The position numbers and the translations under genes were made by a program. This document shows positions 50,914 to 59,112 of a stretch of 64,000 nt of DNA, in pieces; within the stretch, counting starts at the first letter, position 1, and the number at the start of each line of letters is the position of its first letter. Origin of the DNA: Nonlabens xylanidelens (lineage in GTDB: Bacteria > Bacteroidota > Bacteroidia > Flavobacteriales > Flavobacteriaceae). The stretch is from the NCBI RefSeq assembly GCF_002934445.1, contig NZ_PTJE01000005.1, forward strand, positions 124,001 to 188,000, given 5' to 3'. Under the pieces are notes generated by a model, which saw only the letters and a program-made list of their open reading frames with translations, was not told the origin of the DNA and did not search any database.

Positions 50914-50921
50914 GCAAAAGT
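50914..50921 (-). promoter_or_regulatory. -7 promoter box of the udk-mutB operon
   Basis: On the minus strand this is TACTTTTG, 17 bases before the udk ATG. It fixes the udk start downstream of it. Confidence 0.55.
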
Positions 50922-51068
50922 ACGGATTTAGGTTTGAGTTTCTAGCTTTTGATTTGTGCAGCTGTTGTTTTAGTTTCTTCTTTATGATCTATACTAAATG
51001 GAAAGTAATTGAATAGCACAGGTATAATTTATATTAGGTATTTCTAACTTTACAAAAAAAAAGAATTC

Positions 51069-51734
51069 ATGAAAATGCAAATGGAGTCCACATGGAAAGA
51101 GGTATTGCTAGACGATTTAAGTCAACCTTATTATGAAGAATTGAAAAGCTTTGTTAGTGAGGCTTATAAGCGATATACTTGCTACCCACCAGAGGACAAA
51201 ATTTTTGCCGCTCTTAATCGTACTCCGTTTGATAAGATAAAAGTGGTTATCATAGGTCAAGACCCATATCATGGTGCTGGACAAGGAAATGGTCTTTGCT
51301 TTTCAGTTTCTGATGGGGTAAAACACCCACCTAGTTTGATCAATATTTTTAAGGAAATAGCAACAGATTTAGATAAGCCATATCCAGATTCTGGTAATCT
51401 AGAACACTGGGCAGATCAAGGTGTGTTGCTTTTAAATGCAGTGCTTACTGTAGAAGAAGGTAAGGCTGGAAGCCACCAAAAAAAGGGTTGGGAGAAATTT
51501 ACAGATGCTATTATTAAAAAAATATCTCAAGAACGTAAAGATGTCGTGTTTCTATTATGGGGTGGATTTGCTAAAGGAAAAGCAAAACTCATAGATAAGA
51601 ATGCGCATCTTATACTAGAAAGCGGTCATCCATCACCGTTAAGTGCAAACCGTGGGTACTGGTTTGGGAATAGACACTTTTCAAAGACTAATGAATATTT
51701 AAAAGAAAAAGGAATGGAACCAATTATATGGTAA
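51069..51734 (+). CDS. ung: Uracil-DNA glycosylase, family 1
   Basis: Ung removes uracil from DNA (EC 3.2.2.27). The 221-residue chain has the water-activating motif GQDPYHG with Asp65, the uracil-stacking region GNGLCFSV, LLLNAVLTV, and the DNA-intercalating loop GHPSPLSANRG with the catalytic His. The first Met gives MKMQMESTWKEVL; the third Met is an alternative start four codons later. It is monocistronic. In the gap to the next gene, a weak hairpin at 51777-51815 and a better one at 51853-51899 can end it. Confidence 0.96.
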   Translation: MKMQMESTWKEVLLDDLSQPYYEELKSFVSEAYKRYTCYPPEDKIFAALNRTPFDKIKVVIIGQDPYHGAGQGNGLCFSVSDGVKHPPSLINIFKEIATDLDKPYPDSGNLEHWADQGVLLLNAVLTVEEGKAGSHQKKGWEKFTDAIIKKISQERKDVVFLLWGGFAKGKAKLIDKNAHLILESGHPSPLSANRGYWFGNRHFSKTNEYLKEKGMEPIIW

Positions 51735-51852
51735 AATCTTGTGCCCTAATTAATAGTAAATAGACTTTTATAAAGATCTTGTCCTACAGCTAGGAGAAAC
51801 CACTATACAAGTTTTTAATAGACTACTTTTATCCTCATACATACGACTGAAT

Positions 51853-51899
51853 AACAAAGTAATTTTTTACTCTTTTAATATGAGTTTCTTTGTTTTTTT
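51853..51899 (+). terminator. Possible terminator downstream of ung
   Basis: AACAAAG pairs with CTTTGTT, with an inner ACTC/GAGT helix, and is followed by T6. It ends only 34 bases before the next ATG, so it could instead act on that leader. Confidence 0.5.
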
Positions 51900-51933
51900 A
51901 ATGGTGTAAAACTTTAAAAATCAAAACTATATA

Positions 51934-53001
51934 ATGATTAAAGATATTCAATTAAACAAGCCAGAAGCTATAGATGTAACAGAAAGACCTGCATTTTATA
52001 ATGCAGATTCTAATCTAGTTACTACCATGAACAACTTAGAAGAAGGCAAAGTAGTTTTAATAAGGTCATTTTATAGTAACGGTTTACATTTACTTAAGGA
52101 ATTGCATACGCATCTTAAAAAGAAGTTACCTAATAAAACATACCAAGAACAGCAAGTATATCGCGATACCTATCGCAAATTATCTAACCTTATTTTATTA
52201 GAAATAGTAGATAATAAGTTAGAAGTTGCAAAGGCGCCATCCATAGGTTGGTTAGAAAAACTGTACCCTGAGATTCAAAATTTTCATCTTACTTTACCAC
52301 AAGTTCAAGGACTTAACAGTTCATGGCAGTGGTATAAAAAAGGAATTTCTATACCTGTATTGCGCAACAAAATACATCCTTTTTATGGTGTTTATTTTCC
52401 AACAAGATTTGAGCATCTAGAAGTTTTTGATAATTACTTAAAACGTTATGAAGGTCCTAAAAAAGCTGCTATGGATGTAGGAGTAGGCTCTGGAGTTTTA
52501 TCACTACAAATGGTAAAGCACGGTTTTCAAAAAGTATATGGTACAGATGTTAATCCTAACGCTATAGTAGGTCTTACGGAGTTTATGGGAGAGACTAAAC
52601 TATCACGTAAGATAGAATTAGACTACGCACCGCTTTTTGGTAAATTTGATACACCTGTAGAACTTATTGTTTTTAATCCGCCGTGGTTACCGGCAGATAA
52701 AGATGTCGATGGTATAGATGAAGCTATTTATTATCCTGAAGAAATGTTTCCAGCGTTTTTTGAGGCTGCAAAAGAACGTCTATTACCTGATGGTAAATTG
52801 GTTATTATATTTTCTAACCTGGCTCAAATTACTAATGTTACAACCGAGCAGCCTATAGAGAATGAAATAGCAAATAAAGATAGATTTGAACTAGAGAGAA
52901 CTTTTAAAAAGAGAGTTAACTCTGCGTCAGAAAAAACAAAACGTAATCCACACTGGAGAGATTTAGAAGAAGTAGAGCTTTGGGAGCTGAAGCTTAAATA
53001 G
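51934..53001 (+). CDS. Class I SAM-dependent methyltransferase (HemK/PrmC-like NPPW motif)
   Basis: A 355-residue protein. The N-terminal 175 residues are a family-specific domain. The Rossmann methyltransferase part starts near 185 with AAMDVGVGSGVLSLQM (SAM motif I), VYGTDVNPNA (motif II) and FNPPWLP (motif IV). The NPPW/Y motif is used by enzymes that methylate planar amide or amino nitrogens (glutamine in release factors, adenine in DNA, guanine in RNA). Its specific substrate is not visible. It is monocistronic. Confidence 0.82.
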   Translation: MIKDIQLNKPEAIDVTERPAFYNADSNLVTTMNNLEEGKVVLIRSFYSNGLHLLKELHTHLKKKLPNKTYQEQQVYRDTYRKLSNLILLEIVDNKLEVAKAPSIGWLEKLYPEIQNFHLTLPQVQGLNSSWQWYKKGISIPVLRNKIHPFYGVYFPTRFEHLEVFDNYLKRYEGPKKAAMDVGVGSGVLSLQMVKHGFQKVYGTDVNPNAIVGLTEFMGETKLSRKIELDYAPLFGKFDTPVELIVFNPPWLPADKDVDGIDEAIYYPEEMFPAFFEAAKERLLPDGKLVIIFSNLAQITNVTTEQPIENEIANKDRFELERTFKKRVNSASEKTKRNPHWRDLEEVELWELKLK

Positions 53002-53020
53002 ATTCTCCAATTTTAAAAGG

Positions 53021-53236
53021 CTATTTAATCTTGCGTTGTTCATCTTCAGTGCGAGTAAAATACCAATAGATTACATAAAATATACTAAAAACGCCTGCTA
53101 TAAATGCCCATAGTAGGCTTCTATTTCTGGTCCAAGAACAAACAACTGCCATAGAAGAGAAAATGGCTGTACCTGTAGATATTCCTGTAGAATAATTAGT
53201 TGAAATAGCTTCATGTAGGGTAGTTAGTAATATCAT
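53021..53236 (-). CDS. Small membrane protein
   Basis: A 71-residue protein with two hydrophobic segments (TAIFSSMAVVCSW near 25-35 and LLWAFIAGVFSIFYVIYWYF near 41-60) and a charged tail (TRTEDEQRKIK). It resembles the short phospholipase_D-nuclease-like membrane proteins found singly in Bacteroidota, but no motif is decisive. It is convergent with the methyltransferase gene. Confidence 0.6.
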   Translation of the reverse strand: MILLTTLHEAISTNYSTGISTGTAIFSSMAVVCSWTRNRSLLWAFIAGVFSIFYVIYWYFTRTEDEQRKIK

Positions 53237-53322
53237 AGTGTTAGTTTGTAATAATCATTAAATATAAAATTGTATTTATTATAAATAACTATTAAAATTC
53301 TAATGTAAAATAATTGCATAAA

Positions 53323-53350
53323 AAAAGCACCACAATAAAGTGGTGCTTTT
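53323..53350 (-). terminator. rpoD terminator
   Basis: The 11-bp stem AAAAGCACCAC/GTGGTGCTTTT with a 6-base loop is followed on the minus strand by T. It lies 24 bases after the stop. Confidence 0.88.
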
Positions 53351-53373
53351 GATACTTATTTTAAGATAGAGGA

Positions 53374-54237
53374 CTATCCTAAATATGATTTAAGGATCTT
53401 ACTTCTTGAATTCTGACGTAATCTTTTGATACCTTTTTCTTTAATCTGGCGCACGCGCTCACGAGTTAAATCAAAAGTTTCACCGATTTCTTCCAGACTC
53501 ATAGGTTGTTGATTACCGATACCGAAGTAAAGAGAAATCACGTCTGCTTCTTTTTGAGAAAGAGTTTCTAACGCACGAGTAATCTCTAGAGTAAGAGATT
53601 CATGCATTAATTCTCTATCAGGGTTAGGCGACTCACCACTACGTACAACGTCGTAAAGGTTAGAAGTTTCACCTTCTTTAAGAGGCGCATCCATCGATAC
53701 GTGACGACCTGCATTCTTAAGAGATTGTTTCACATCACTTACCGTCATGTCCAGTTCTTTTGCAAGTTCTTCTGGAGATGGAGGACGCTCATGCAATTGC
53801 TCAAGATGAGAAAAAGCCTTATTAATCTTGTTAATGGATCCAATCTTATTTAATGGAAGACGCACGATACGTGACTGCTCTGCTAGTGCTTGTAAGATGG
53901 ACTGTCTAATCCACCATACCGCGTAGGAGATGAATTTAAAACCACGAGTCTCATCAAATCTTTTTGCAGCCTTTACGAGTCCGGCATTACCTTCATTAAT
54001 AAGATCTGGAAGCTTAAGCCCTTGATTTTGATACTGTTTTGCAACAGAAACCACAAAACGTAAATTTGCAGTGGTCAACTTCTCAAGAGCTCTCTGATCA
54101 CCTTTCTTAATGCGCTGTGCTAGTTCTACTTCTTCCTCTGCAGTGATTAGATCAATTTTAGAGATATCTTGTAGGTACTTATCAAGCGATTTTGATTCAC
54201 GGTTTGTAACCTGTTTGGTGATTTTGAGTTGTCTCAT
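53374..54237 (-). CDS. rpoD: Primary RNA polymerase sigma factor (sigma-70/RpoD)
   Basis: A 287-residue primary sigma factor of the short Bacteroidota type without region 1.1. Region 1.2 ([26 protein letters not shown]) is followed by region 2 with the core-binding and -10-recognition helices ([55 protein letters not shown]). Region 3 lies near 130-190. Region 4 has [27 protein letters not shown]. It should recognise the TTG-n20-TAnnTTTG promoters seen throughout this window. It is monocistronic, with a 329-base upstream gap. Confidence 0.95.
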   Translation of the reverse strand: MRQLKITKQVTNRESKSLDKYLQDISKIDLITAEEEVELAQRIKKGDQRALEKLTTANLRFVVSVAKQYQNQGLKLPDLINEGNAGLVKAAKRFDETRGFKFISYAVWWIRQSILQALAEQSRIVRLPLNKIGSINKINKAFSHLEQLHERPPSPEELAKELDMTVSDVKQSLKNAGRHVSMDAPLKEGETSNLYDVVRSGESPNPDRELMHESLTLEITRALETLSQKEADVISLYFGIGNQQPMSLEEIGETFDLTRERVRQIKEKGIKRLRQNSRSKILKSYLG

Positions 54238-54396
54238 TTAGATAATAAAGATTAAAAAATTAATGACCTGACAGCTTTTGTCAGATGTTAATAGTATAGC
54301 AAAAATCATACCAAAAGCGTTTTTTATGACACCTTATCAGGCTAGTAATACTGTGACTTGTGCTACAATTTATTAGTCGTTACAAGTACATTTTTG

Positions 54397-54460
54397 TTAC
54401 ACTATTTATAGCTAGCTAGTAGTAAAATGTTGGGTTAATTGATCTTACTACTAGTGTAAT
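54397..54460. promoter_or_regulatory. Structured intergenic region between rpoD and the DUF2490 gene
   Basis: TTACTACTAGTGTAA (54445-54459) pairs with CTAGTAGTAA (54416-54425) and, across a bulge, with TTACACT (54398-54404). The result is a long two-part hairpin. An AAGGAGGTG purine run follows. A small CTGACA/TGTCAG hairpin lies at 54268-54284. Nothing else is recognised in the gap 54238-54566. Confidence 0.4.
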
Positions 54461-54566
54461 AAGGAGGTGTGGAGATAAGTTGTTTAAAAAATAAAGTATA
54501 CTATTTGTTAAAATAGTCGTGATTTAATAAGTAAAATTATATTTTGTCCTAACTCAAAAAACTTTT

Positions 54567-55250
54567 ATGAAATTATCACACGTCATTCTATTTTTTATTT
54601 TGTCATGTTTTTACTGTCAGTCACAGATAGTAGTTAGTGAAACCGGTTTATGGTCGCAGTACATTTATAAAAAAGCATTTAATGAAAAGTGGGCTATAGC
54701 TGGTGATTTTCAATACCGCACTTATGAAGTAGGTAACGATTTCCAGCAGTTTATCGCTCGAGCAGCAATTTCTTATCAGCCTGAAAACACGGCGATAGAT
54801 TTTCAAGCTGGTTATGGTTATTTTACAGGACAACCATTTGGCATAAGCGATACTTCTACGACAGAGCATAGATTACATCAAGATCTTTGGTTTTCTAGTA
54901 AGGTAAGTAACCGTTTTGAACTTAAACATCGCTTGAGAATAGAAGAACGTTTCATTGAAAATCAAGATTTTAGATCAAGATTGCGTTATACTTTATTTCT
55001 TAATGTTCCACTTAATAATAAAACCATAGTTGACAACACCTTTTACGTTGCCTTATGGAATGAGATTTTCATTAATGGACAGACAGATACCGGTACTGGA
55101 ACTGTAGAATATTTTGATAGAAACTGGGCATTTGCTGGTTTGGGTTATAAATTAAACTCAGCTCTTAAATTTCAAGCAGGATATATGCGAGAAGTAACGC
55201 CAGGAATAAGTAAGGGACAGGTAGTTCTTACTGTATTTCATAGTTTGTAA
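54567..55250 (+). CDS. DUF2490 outer-membrane-type protein
   Basis: A 227-residue protein with a signal peptide (VILFFILSCFYCQSQ) and repeated amphipathic strands (WAIAGDFQYRTYE, FELKHRLRIEERFI, LRYTLFLNVPL, FAGLGYKLNSALKFQAGYMRE). This is the DUF2490 pattern, likely an outer-membrane barrel. Typical features seen are the HRLHQDLW and HRLRIEERF segments. Function is unknown. It has a long leader that contains the structured region upstream. Confidence 0.82.
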   Translation: MKLSHVILFFILSCFYCQSQIVVSETGLWSQYIYKKAFNEKWAIAGDFQYRTYEVGNDFQQFIARAAISYQPENTAIDFQAGYGYFTGQPFGISDTSTTEHRLHQDLWFSSKVSNRFELKHRLRIEERFIENQDFRSRLRYTLFLNVPLNNKTIVDNTFYVALWNEIFINGQTDTGTGTVEYFDRNWAFAGLGYKLNSALKFQAGYMREVTPGISKGQVVLTVFHSL

Positions 55251-55276
55251 TATATGGTTATTAGTAATAGGTGTTC

Positions 55277-55292
55277 CGCTTTCGCGAAAGCG
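55277..55292. repeat. CGCTTTCGCGAAAGCG palindrome, copy 16 (intergenic)
   Basis: Exact copy, extended to TTCCGC...GCGGAA, between convergent genes. It may double as a terminator hairpin, but no T run follows. Confidence 0.9.
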
Positions 55293-55331
55293 GAATTAAC
55301 AACATTCCAGTGCTTAAATTAAGTATTCTAA

Positions 55332-55763
55332 CTAGTTCAAATACTTACATATATGTATGACGTTGAACATAAATATAGAGCAGAATAGAATTACACGCAC
55401 CCAGTTGTATTTAACAAGTTTAGTCTGGATATCACGATCTGTACTGTCGAGATCTATTTTTTCATGAAGAGAAATAAATACCAGCATAGTTAACAGCCAG
55501 TTGGTGGCTATTAACAATAAATCTATGATCTCAAAGAGGGAATAAGTCTGTTGAGTGACCATTATATAAACAGATAAGCCTAGTTGGGCAACCATTAAAG
55601 GAGCAACAATAGAAGTGATTTTACGAGTATATAAAGGATGCCATACAGATAGTTTCTCGCTTGTGTAGTGTAAAAAACTAGGGTAAATAATGATCTGTAC
55701 CATCCAGATAAGTACGACTAGACCAAAATCTATCAGTAATTTAGTGAGAATTATAGCATTCAT
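55332..55763 (-). CDS. Four-helix membrane protein, last gene of a membrane cassette
   Basis: A 143-residue inner-membrane protein with four hydrophobic helices (near residues 8-28, 53-70, 80-98 and 122-140). A recognisable feature is the QIIIYPSFLHYTSEKLSVWHPLYTRKI loop. No family is named from memory. Its ATG overlaps the DoxX-like stop by 4 bases (ATGA), so it is translated together with the two upstream membrane proteins. Confidence 0.65.
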   Translation of the reverse strand: MNAIILTKLLIDFGLVVLIWMVQIIIYPSFLHYTSEKLSVWHPLYTRKITSIVAPLMVAQLGLSVYIMVTQQTYSLFEIIDLLLIATNWLLTMLVFISLHEKIDLDSTDRDIQTKLVKYNWVRVILFCSIFMFNVIHICKYLN

Positions 55764-56140
55764 ATTTTAGTAATTTTATAGGCCCAATAAATTAGAATAG
55801 GGTGAATGATTAGTAATCTAGACCAGCCTATCCATGAAGGTATGCATAAATCTCCAGCACAACTGCCATTAAGTAAAAAGTAAACGTGTGAAATAATGAA
55901 GGCTAGTAGCATAGCGATAGTTAAATAACCTGCCATTTTTCTAGTTTTAAAAAACACCGCCATGGAAGCCACTATTAATTCTGCAATACCTGCTATGTAG
56001 TTAATAAGCAATTTATTACCTAGCCAGTCAGGAATGACCTCTAGGTAGATATCTGGCTTTATAAAATGCATGATTCCTGCAACTAGATAAACAGCTATAA
56101 ATGTAAACAGTGATAGTTTATGTATTATTTGAGTTGCCAT
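55760..56140 (-). CDS. DoxX-like membrane protein
   Basis: A 126-residue protein with four membrane helices and the DoxX-like signature LVAGIMHFIKPDIYLEVIPDWLG and YIAGIAELIVA. Members range from quinol oxidase subunits to stress membrane proteins, and no catalytic residue is seen. It lies between two other small membrane proteins, overlapping one by 16 bases and the other by 4. Confidence 0.78.
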   Translation of the reverse strand: MATQIIHKLSLFTFIAVYLVAGIMHFIKPDIYLEVIPDWLGNKLLINYIAGIAELIVASMAVFFKTRKMAGYLTIAMLLAFIISHVYFLLNGSCAGDLCIPSWIGWSRLLIIHPILIYWAYKITKI

Positions 56141-56508
56141 TTATAATCGGTATGAACTCTTTTAAGTATTAGGAAGAATGGTATCCACCATATAAAATCG
56201 TTAGTTATTAAGGTGTAAATAAACTCAAATGGTACAATGTCTTGCGCATAATTAAATATAAACCCTAACGGGCCAAATATTTTACCTAAGAATCCTACAG
56301 CTACTATAGGCCAGTGTTTCATAGGGTTATAACTAGCCCACCAGTAACCTAGTCCATAAACACCTATTACCATTCCCATGCCTTGCCACACCATAGGATG
56401 ATTAAGCGGTTCCATACCTACTATTTCAAAGAAATGATTTGGGAATAATATAACCCAAGCTCCCCAAATAAGATTATAAACGGCAGCAAGTTTTAAGGTA
56501 AATTTCAT
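56125..56508 (-). CDS. Small membrane protein, first gene of the cassette
   Basis: A 127-residue inner-membrane protein with four hydrophobic segments (LKLAAVYNLIWGAWVILF, MVWQGMGMVIGVYGLGYWWA, IVAVGFLGKIFGPLGFIF, FIWWIPFFLILK). Related proteins in databases are sometimes named alkyl hydroperoxide reductase, but no redox Cys is present, so that name is not supported. Start of a three-gene overlapping unit. Confidence 0.65.
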   Translation of the reverse strand: MKFTLKLAAVYNLIWGAWVILFPNHFFEIVGMEPLNHPMVWQGMGMVIGVYGLGYWWASYNPMKHWPIVAVGFLGKIFGPLGFIFNYAQDIVPFEFIYTLITNDFIWWIPFFLILKRVHTDYKWQLK

Positions 56509-56627
56509 TTGTTCTTTATGTGGTAAGTCTGCAGTGATAGGATATCATTACAAACATTTTCTATCTATTAGAAATAGATTATTTAAAGAAACTTACCTAT
56601 AAATAAATGGATGATTAAAAGTATGTT

Positions 56628-57746
56628 TTACAAATTTTTACGATAGGTTCTTCTTCTTTTATGAAGAATAGGATTATAGTTTTTCCAAGATGCTTGGACC
56701 GCCATGTTATCTTCTAACTCTGGATTAGTCTCACATTTTGAAATACCATAATTCATGAAGTTCTGAGTGATGTTTCTAAACATCATCGCCGTAACTCCTT
56801 TACCTTGATATTCTGGATCGATACCTATTAGATAGAATGCCGCCTCTGTATTTTTCTTTTTAGCTTTTAATAAATGTAAAAAACCAAATGGGAATAATTT
56901 TCCATTTGCTTTTTGAAGTGCCTTAGAAAAAGAAGGCATCGTTATGGCAAATCCTACTAGCTTATCATCCTGATCTGTTACTAATTCTATGAAATCAGGA
57001 TTTATAAAGGGTAAGTATTTATCTTTATAGAGCTCTATTTGATACTGTTGTATAGGTACAAATGTTACGAGGTTACTGTATGTTTTATTAAGTAAATCAA
57101 ACATCGCGTCTACATAGGGTAAAATCTCTTTAGTTGTTTTAAAACGTAAAGATTTAAGATCATATTTACGAGCGATAATATCTGCAAAGCGGTTTATTTT
57201 ATCGGGAATAGGGTTGGGTGGTTTAAATTTAAATTCCACCCATTCGGCAGCTTTTTCATAACCTAATTGTTCTAGATGTTCCATGTAATAAGAGTGGTTG
57301 TACCAGGTAATCATTGTACTCACCTCATCAAAACCTTTGATAAGCATTCCAGCCTTATCCATATTAGAAAAGCCTACAGGACCTTCTGTAAATTCTAATT
57401 TTTGTTCTCTACCTAACTCGTCTACTTTATTAAGAAGCGCTCTAGTAACTTCTATGTCGTCTATCATGTCCAGCCATCCAAAACGCATTTTAGATTTTTT
57501 CTGTTCATTAATTTCTATATGATTAATTAATGCTGCAACGCGACCTACGATTTTATGGTCTTTATAAGCTAGAAACATCCAGCACTCTGCATTTTTGAAA
57601 ACCTGATTTTTATCACGATCAAAAATATCAATTTCGTCTTTTATAATAGGTGGGACAAAATAGGCATTGTCCTTATAAAGGTCCAGTGGAAATTGGACAA
57701 ACTTTTTTATGTCTTTCTTAGACTCAATTTTACGTACTTCAATCAT
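56628..57746 (-). CDS. GNAT-family N-acetyltransferase-like protein
   Basis: A 372-residue protein. The N-terminal 150 residues (FVQFPLDLYKDNAYFVPPI, EGPVGFSNMDKAGML) are a family-specific domain. The C-terminal half is a GNAT fold, with the acetyl-CoA-binding loop GIDPEYQGKGVTAMMFRNI near residue 308 and a final CETNPELEDNMAVQASWKNY. Substrate is unknown. It lies 3 bases after the barrel protein gene on the same strand, so the two form an operon. Confidence 0.85.
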   Translation of the reverse strand: MIEVRKIESKKDIKKFVQFPLDLYKDNAYFVPPIIKDEIDIFDRDKNQVFKNAECWMFLAYKDHKIVGRVAALINHIEINEQKKSKMRFGWLDMIDDIEVTRALLNKVDELGREQKLEFTEGPVGFSNMDKAGMLIKGFDEVSTMITWYNHSYYMEHLEQLGYEKAAEWVEFKFKPPNPIPDKINRFADIIARKYDLKSLRFKTTKEILPYVDAMFDLLNKTYSNLVTFVPIQQYQIELYKDKYLPFINPDFIELVTDQDDKLVGFAITMPSFSKALQKANGKLFPFGFLHLLKAKKKNTEAAFYLIGIDPEYQGKGVTAMMFRNITQNFMNYGISKCETNPELEDNMAVQASWKNYNPILHKRRRTYRKNL

Positions 57747-57749
57747 AAT

Positions 57750-58730
57750 TTATATTCCGCCTTCTTCTTCAAGATTGAGCTTATTCTTCTTTTTACCTTT
57801 TTTATTTTTCTTACCGCTACCTTGACCATTTGAAGTCTGCTTGATAGGAGAGTCCTTGTGAAAATCAAGTCGGTAAGACATTCCTACATTTACTTGAAAG
57901 ACACTAGGTGTATCCTTAAAGTTCAACGTACCACTAGCATCTATTTGCCAGTCTTTGTTTACTAAATAAGCAACACCACCACGCGCTAGATCATCACTAT
58001 AAAAGTCAGATTTGATCCCTTGATATTCTGCAAAGATCGCCCATTTATTATTTACACTGTGCGTCATGGTTAAGAACAACTGATAAGAAGGGAAGTCGGT
58101 ACTTATTCTATCTGCTACTATATTAGTTACAAATACCCAACGACCCCAGTTATTTTGAGTTATTAATTCTATTCTAGGTGATACAGTAGGGTCATTAGGC
58201 GGGACTAATGGGTTAGTAGTACTACCAAAATTTAAATTTGCTCCTGCATAAATAGATACAGCAGGAATAAGGTCTTTCCAGTTCAGTCTATTGTTTGCTT
58301 TCCAGCTTAATAAATTCACTTTTTTTTCACCAAAGAATTTAAGCGGATCAAAAACAAGGTATTTAGCACCTAACGTACTTCTAGAAAAATTAGAAAATGA
58401 GGTTTCTGAAGATACAGAACCATTAAAATCTGTTTGATCTACTGTCGCATAATTACCTATGTAAGAAAACTCAAGACGTTCAAGAAAAGCCCCATAGCGC
58501 AATTGAAAATTTGCTCCTATATGATCTCGGTCATAACGCTGTAAATCATGTTCTTCTGTTCTATAATATAAAGAGCCTTCAACTTGTGCAACACCTTTAC
58601 CTACCGCAAATGCTCCCTGCGATCTTCCAGGACTATTTGTGTTTATTGTTTCTGTATATTGAGCATTTGCAAATTGAGTTGTAACAAAAAGCAATATGAG
58701 TAGACCAATACTTTTAAATGTGTGATTCAT
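57750..58730 (-). CDS. Outer-membrane transporter-like barrel (phenol MetA-type)
   Basis: A 326-residue protein with a signal peptide (LLILLFVTTQFANAQ) and repeating strands (LERLEFSYIGNYA, WVFVTNIVADRI, YQLFLTMTHSVNNKWAIFAEYQGI, VFQVNVGMSYRLDF). This is the layout of the MetA-pathway phenol degradation barrel family, commonly labelled transporter. It ends in an unusual low-complexity Lys/Gly tail (GSGKKNKKGKKKNK) followed by an acidic stretch. Co-transcribed with the GNAT gene. Confidence 0.75.
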   Translation of the reverse strand: MNHTFKSIGLLILLFVTTQFANAQYTETINTNSPGRSQGAFAVGKGVAQVEGSLYYRTEEHDLQRYDRDHIGANFQLRYGAFLERLEFSYIGNYATVDQTDFNGSVSSETSFSNFSRSTLGAKYLVFDPLKFFGEKKVNLLSWKANNRLNWKDLIPAVSIYAGANLNFGSTTNPLVPPNDPTVSPRIELITQNNWGRWVFVTNIVADRISTDFPSYQLFLTMTHSVNNKWAIFAEYQGIKSDFYSDDLARGGVAYLVNKDWQIDASGTLNFKDTPSVFQVNVGMSYRLDFHKDSPIKQTSNGQGSGKKNKKGKKKNKLNLEEEGGI

Positions 58731-58813
58731 ATATCATTATTCTAGATCAAATTTAATATTTCTTATAGAGTATCATGGATTAGACATATTATTTTTACAT
58801 AAAAGATTATCAT

Positions 58814-59083
58814 TTGGAATTTTTACAGACAGTATTAATCATATTAATAGTTCTAGTTGCCATAAGGTTATTATGGAAAGCATTTGGGAAAACGGTGCTT
58901 AAATGGCTAGGAATGAAAGCGATGCAGCGCGTTCAAAAGAGTTTTGAAAAACGTACTGGGTTCAATACGGGACAGAATCCTTTTCAGACGCAACAATCAA
59001 CTTCTACTCAAAAATCAACACCGTTAAAATCAAATGAAAAGAAAAAGGTAGGTGAGTACATCGACTTTGAGGAAATTGATTAA
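58814..59083 (+). CDS. DUF4834 family small membrane protein
   Basis: An 89-residue protein with one N-terminal membrane helix (LQTVLIILIVLVAIRLLW), a basic segment (KTVLKWLGMKAMQRVQKSFEKR), a Gln/Thr/Ser-rich linker and the conserved tail GEYIDFEEID. This matches the Bacteroidota family DUF4834. The start is a TTG at 58814; no ATG is available upstream of the helix. It lies 29 bases before the YfhO gene, so is probably its operon partner. Confidence 0.75.
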   Translation: MEFLQTVLIILIVLVAIRLLWKAFGKTVLKWLGMKAMQRVQKSFEKRTGFNTGQNPFQTQQSTSTQKSTPLKSNEKKKVGEYIDFEEID

Positions 59084-59112
59084 TTTTCCTAATTCATTTA
59101 TTTAACGTCTTC

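Noticed and set aside
50897-50917. Longer udk start adding seven residues
   Set aside because: It overlaps the -7 box at 50914-50921, and the P-loop spacing fits the ATG at 50896.
591-55292. Dispersed palindromes as ordinary Rho-independent terminators
   Set aside because: Most lack a T run, eight are inside coding sequence, and true terminators with T runs exist separately near many of the same genes.
56125-56508. Alkyl hydroperoxide reductase name for the small membrane protein
   Set aside because: It has no redox-active Cys or thioredoxin fold; it is a four-helix membrane protein.
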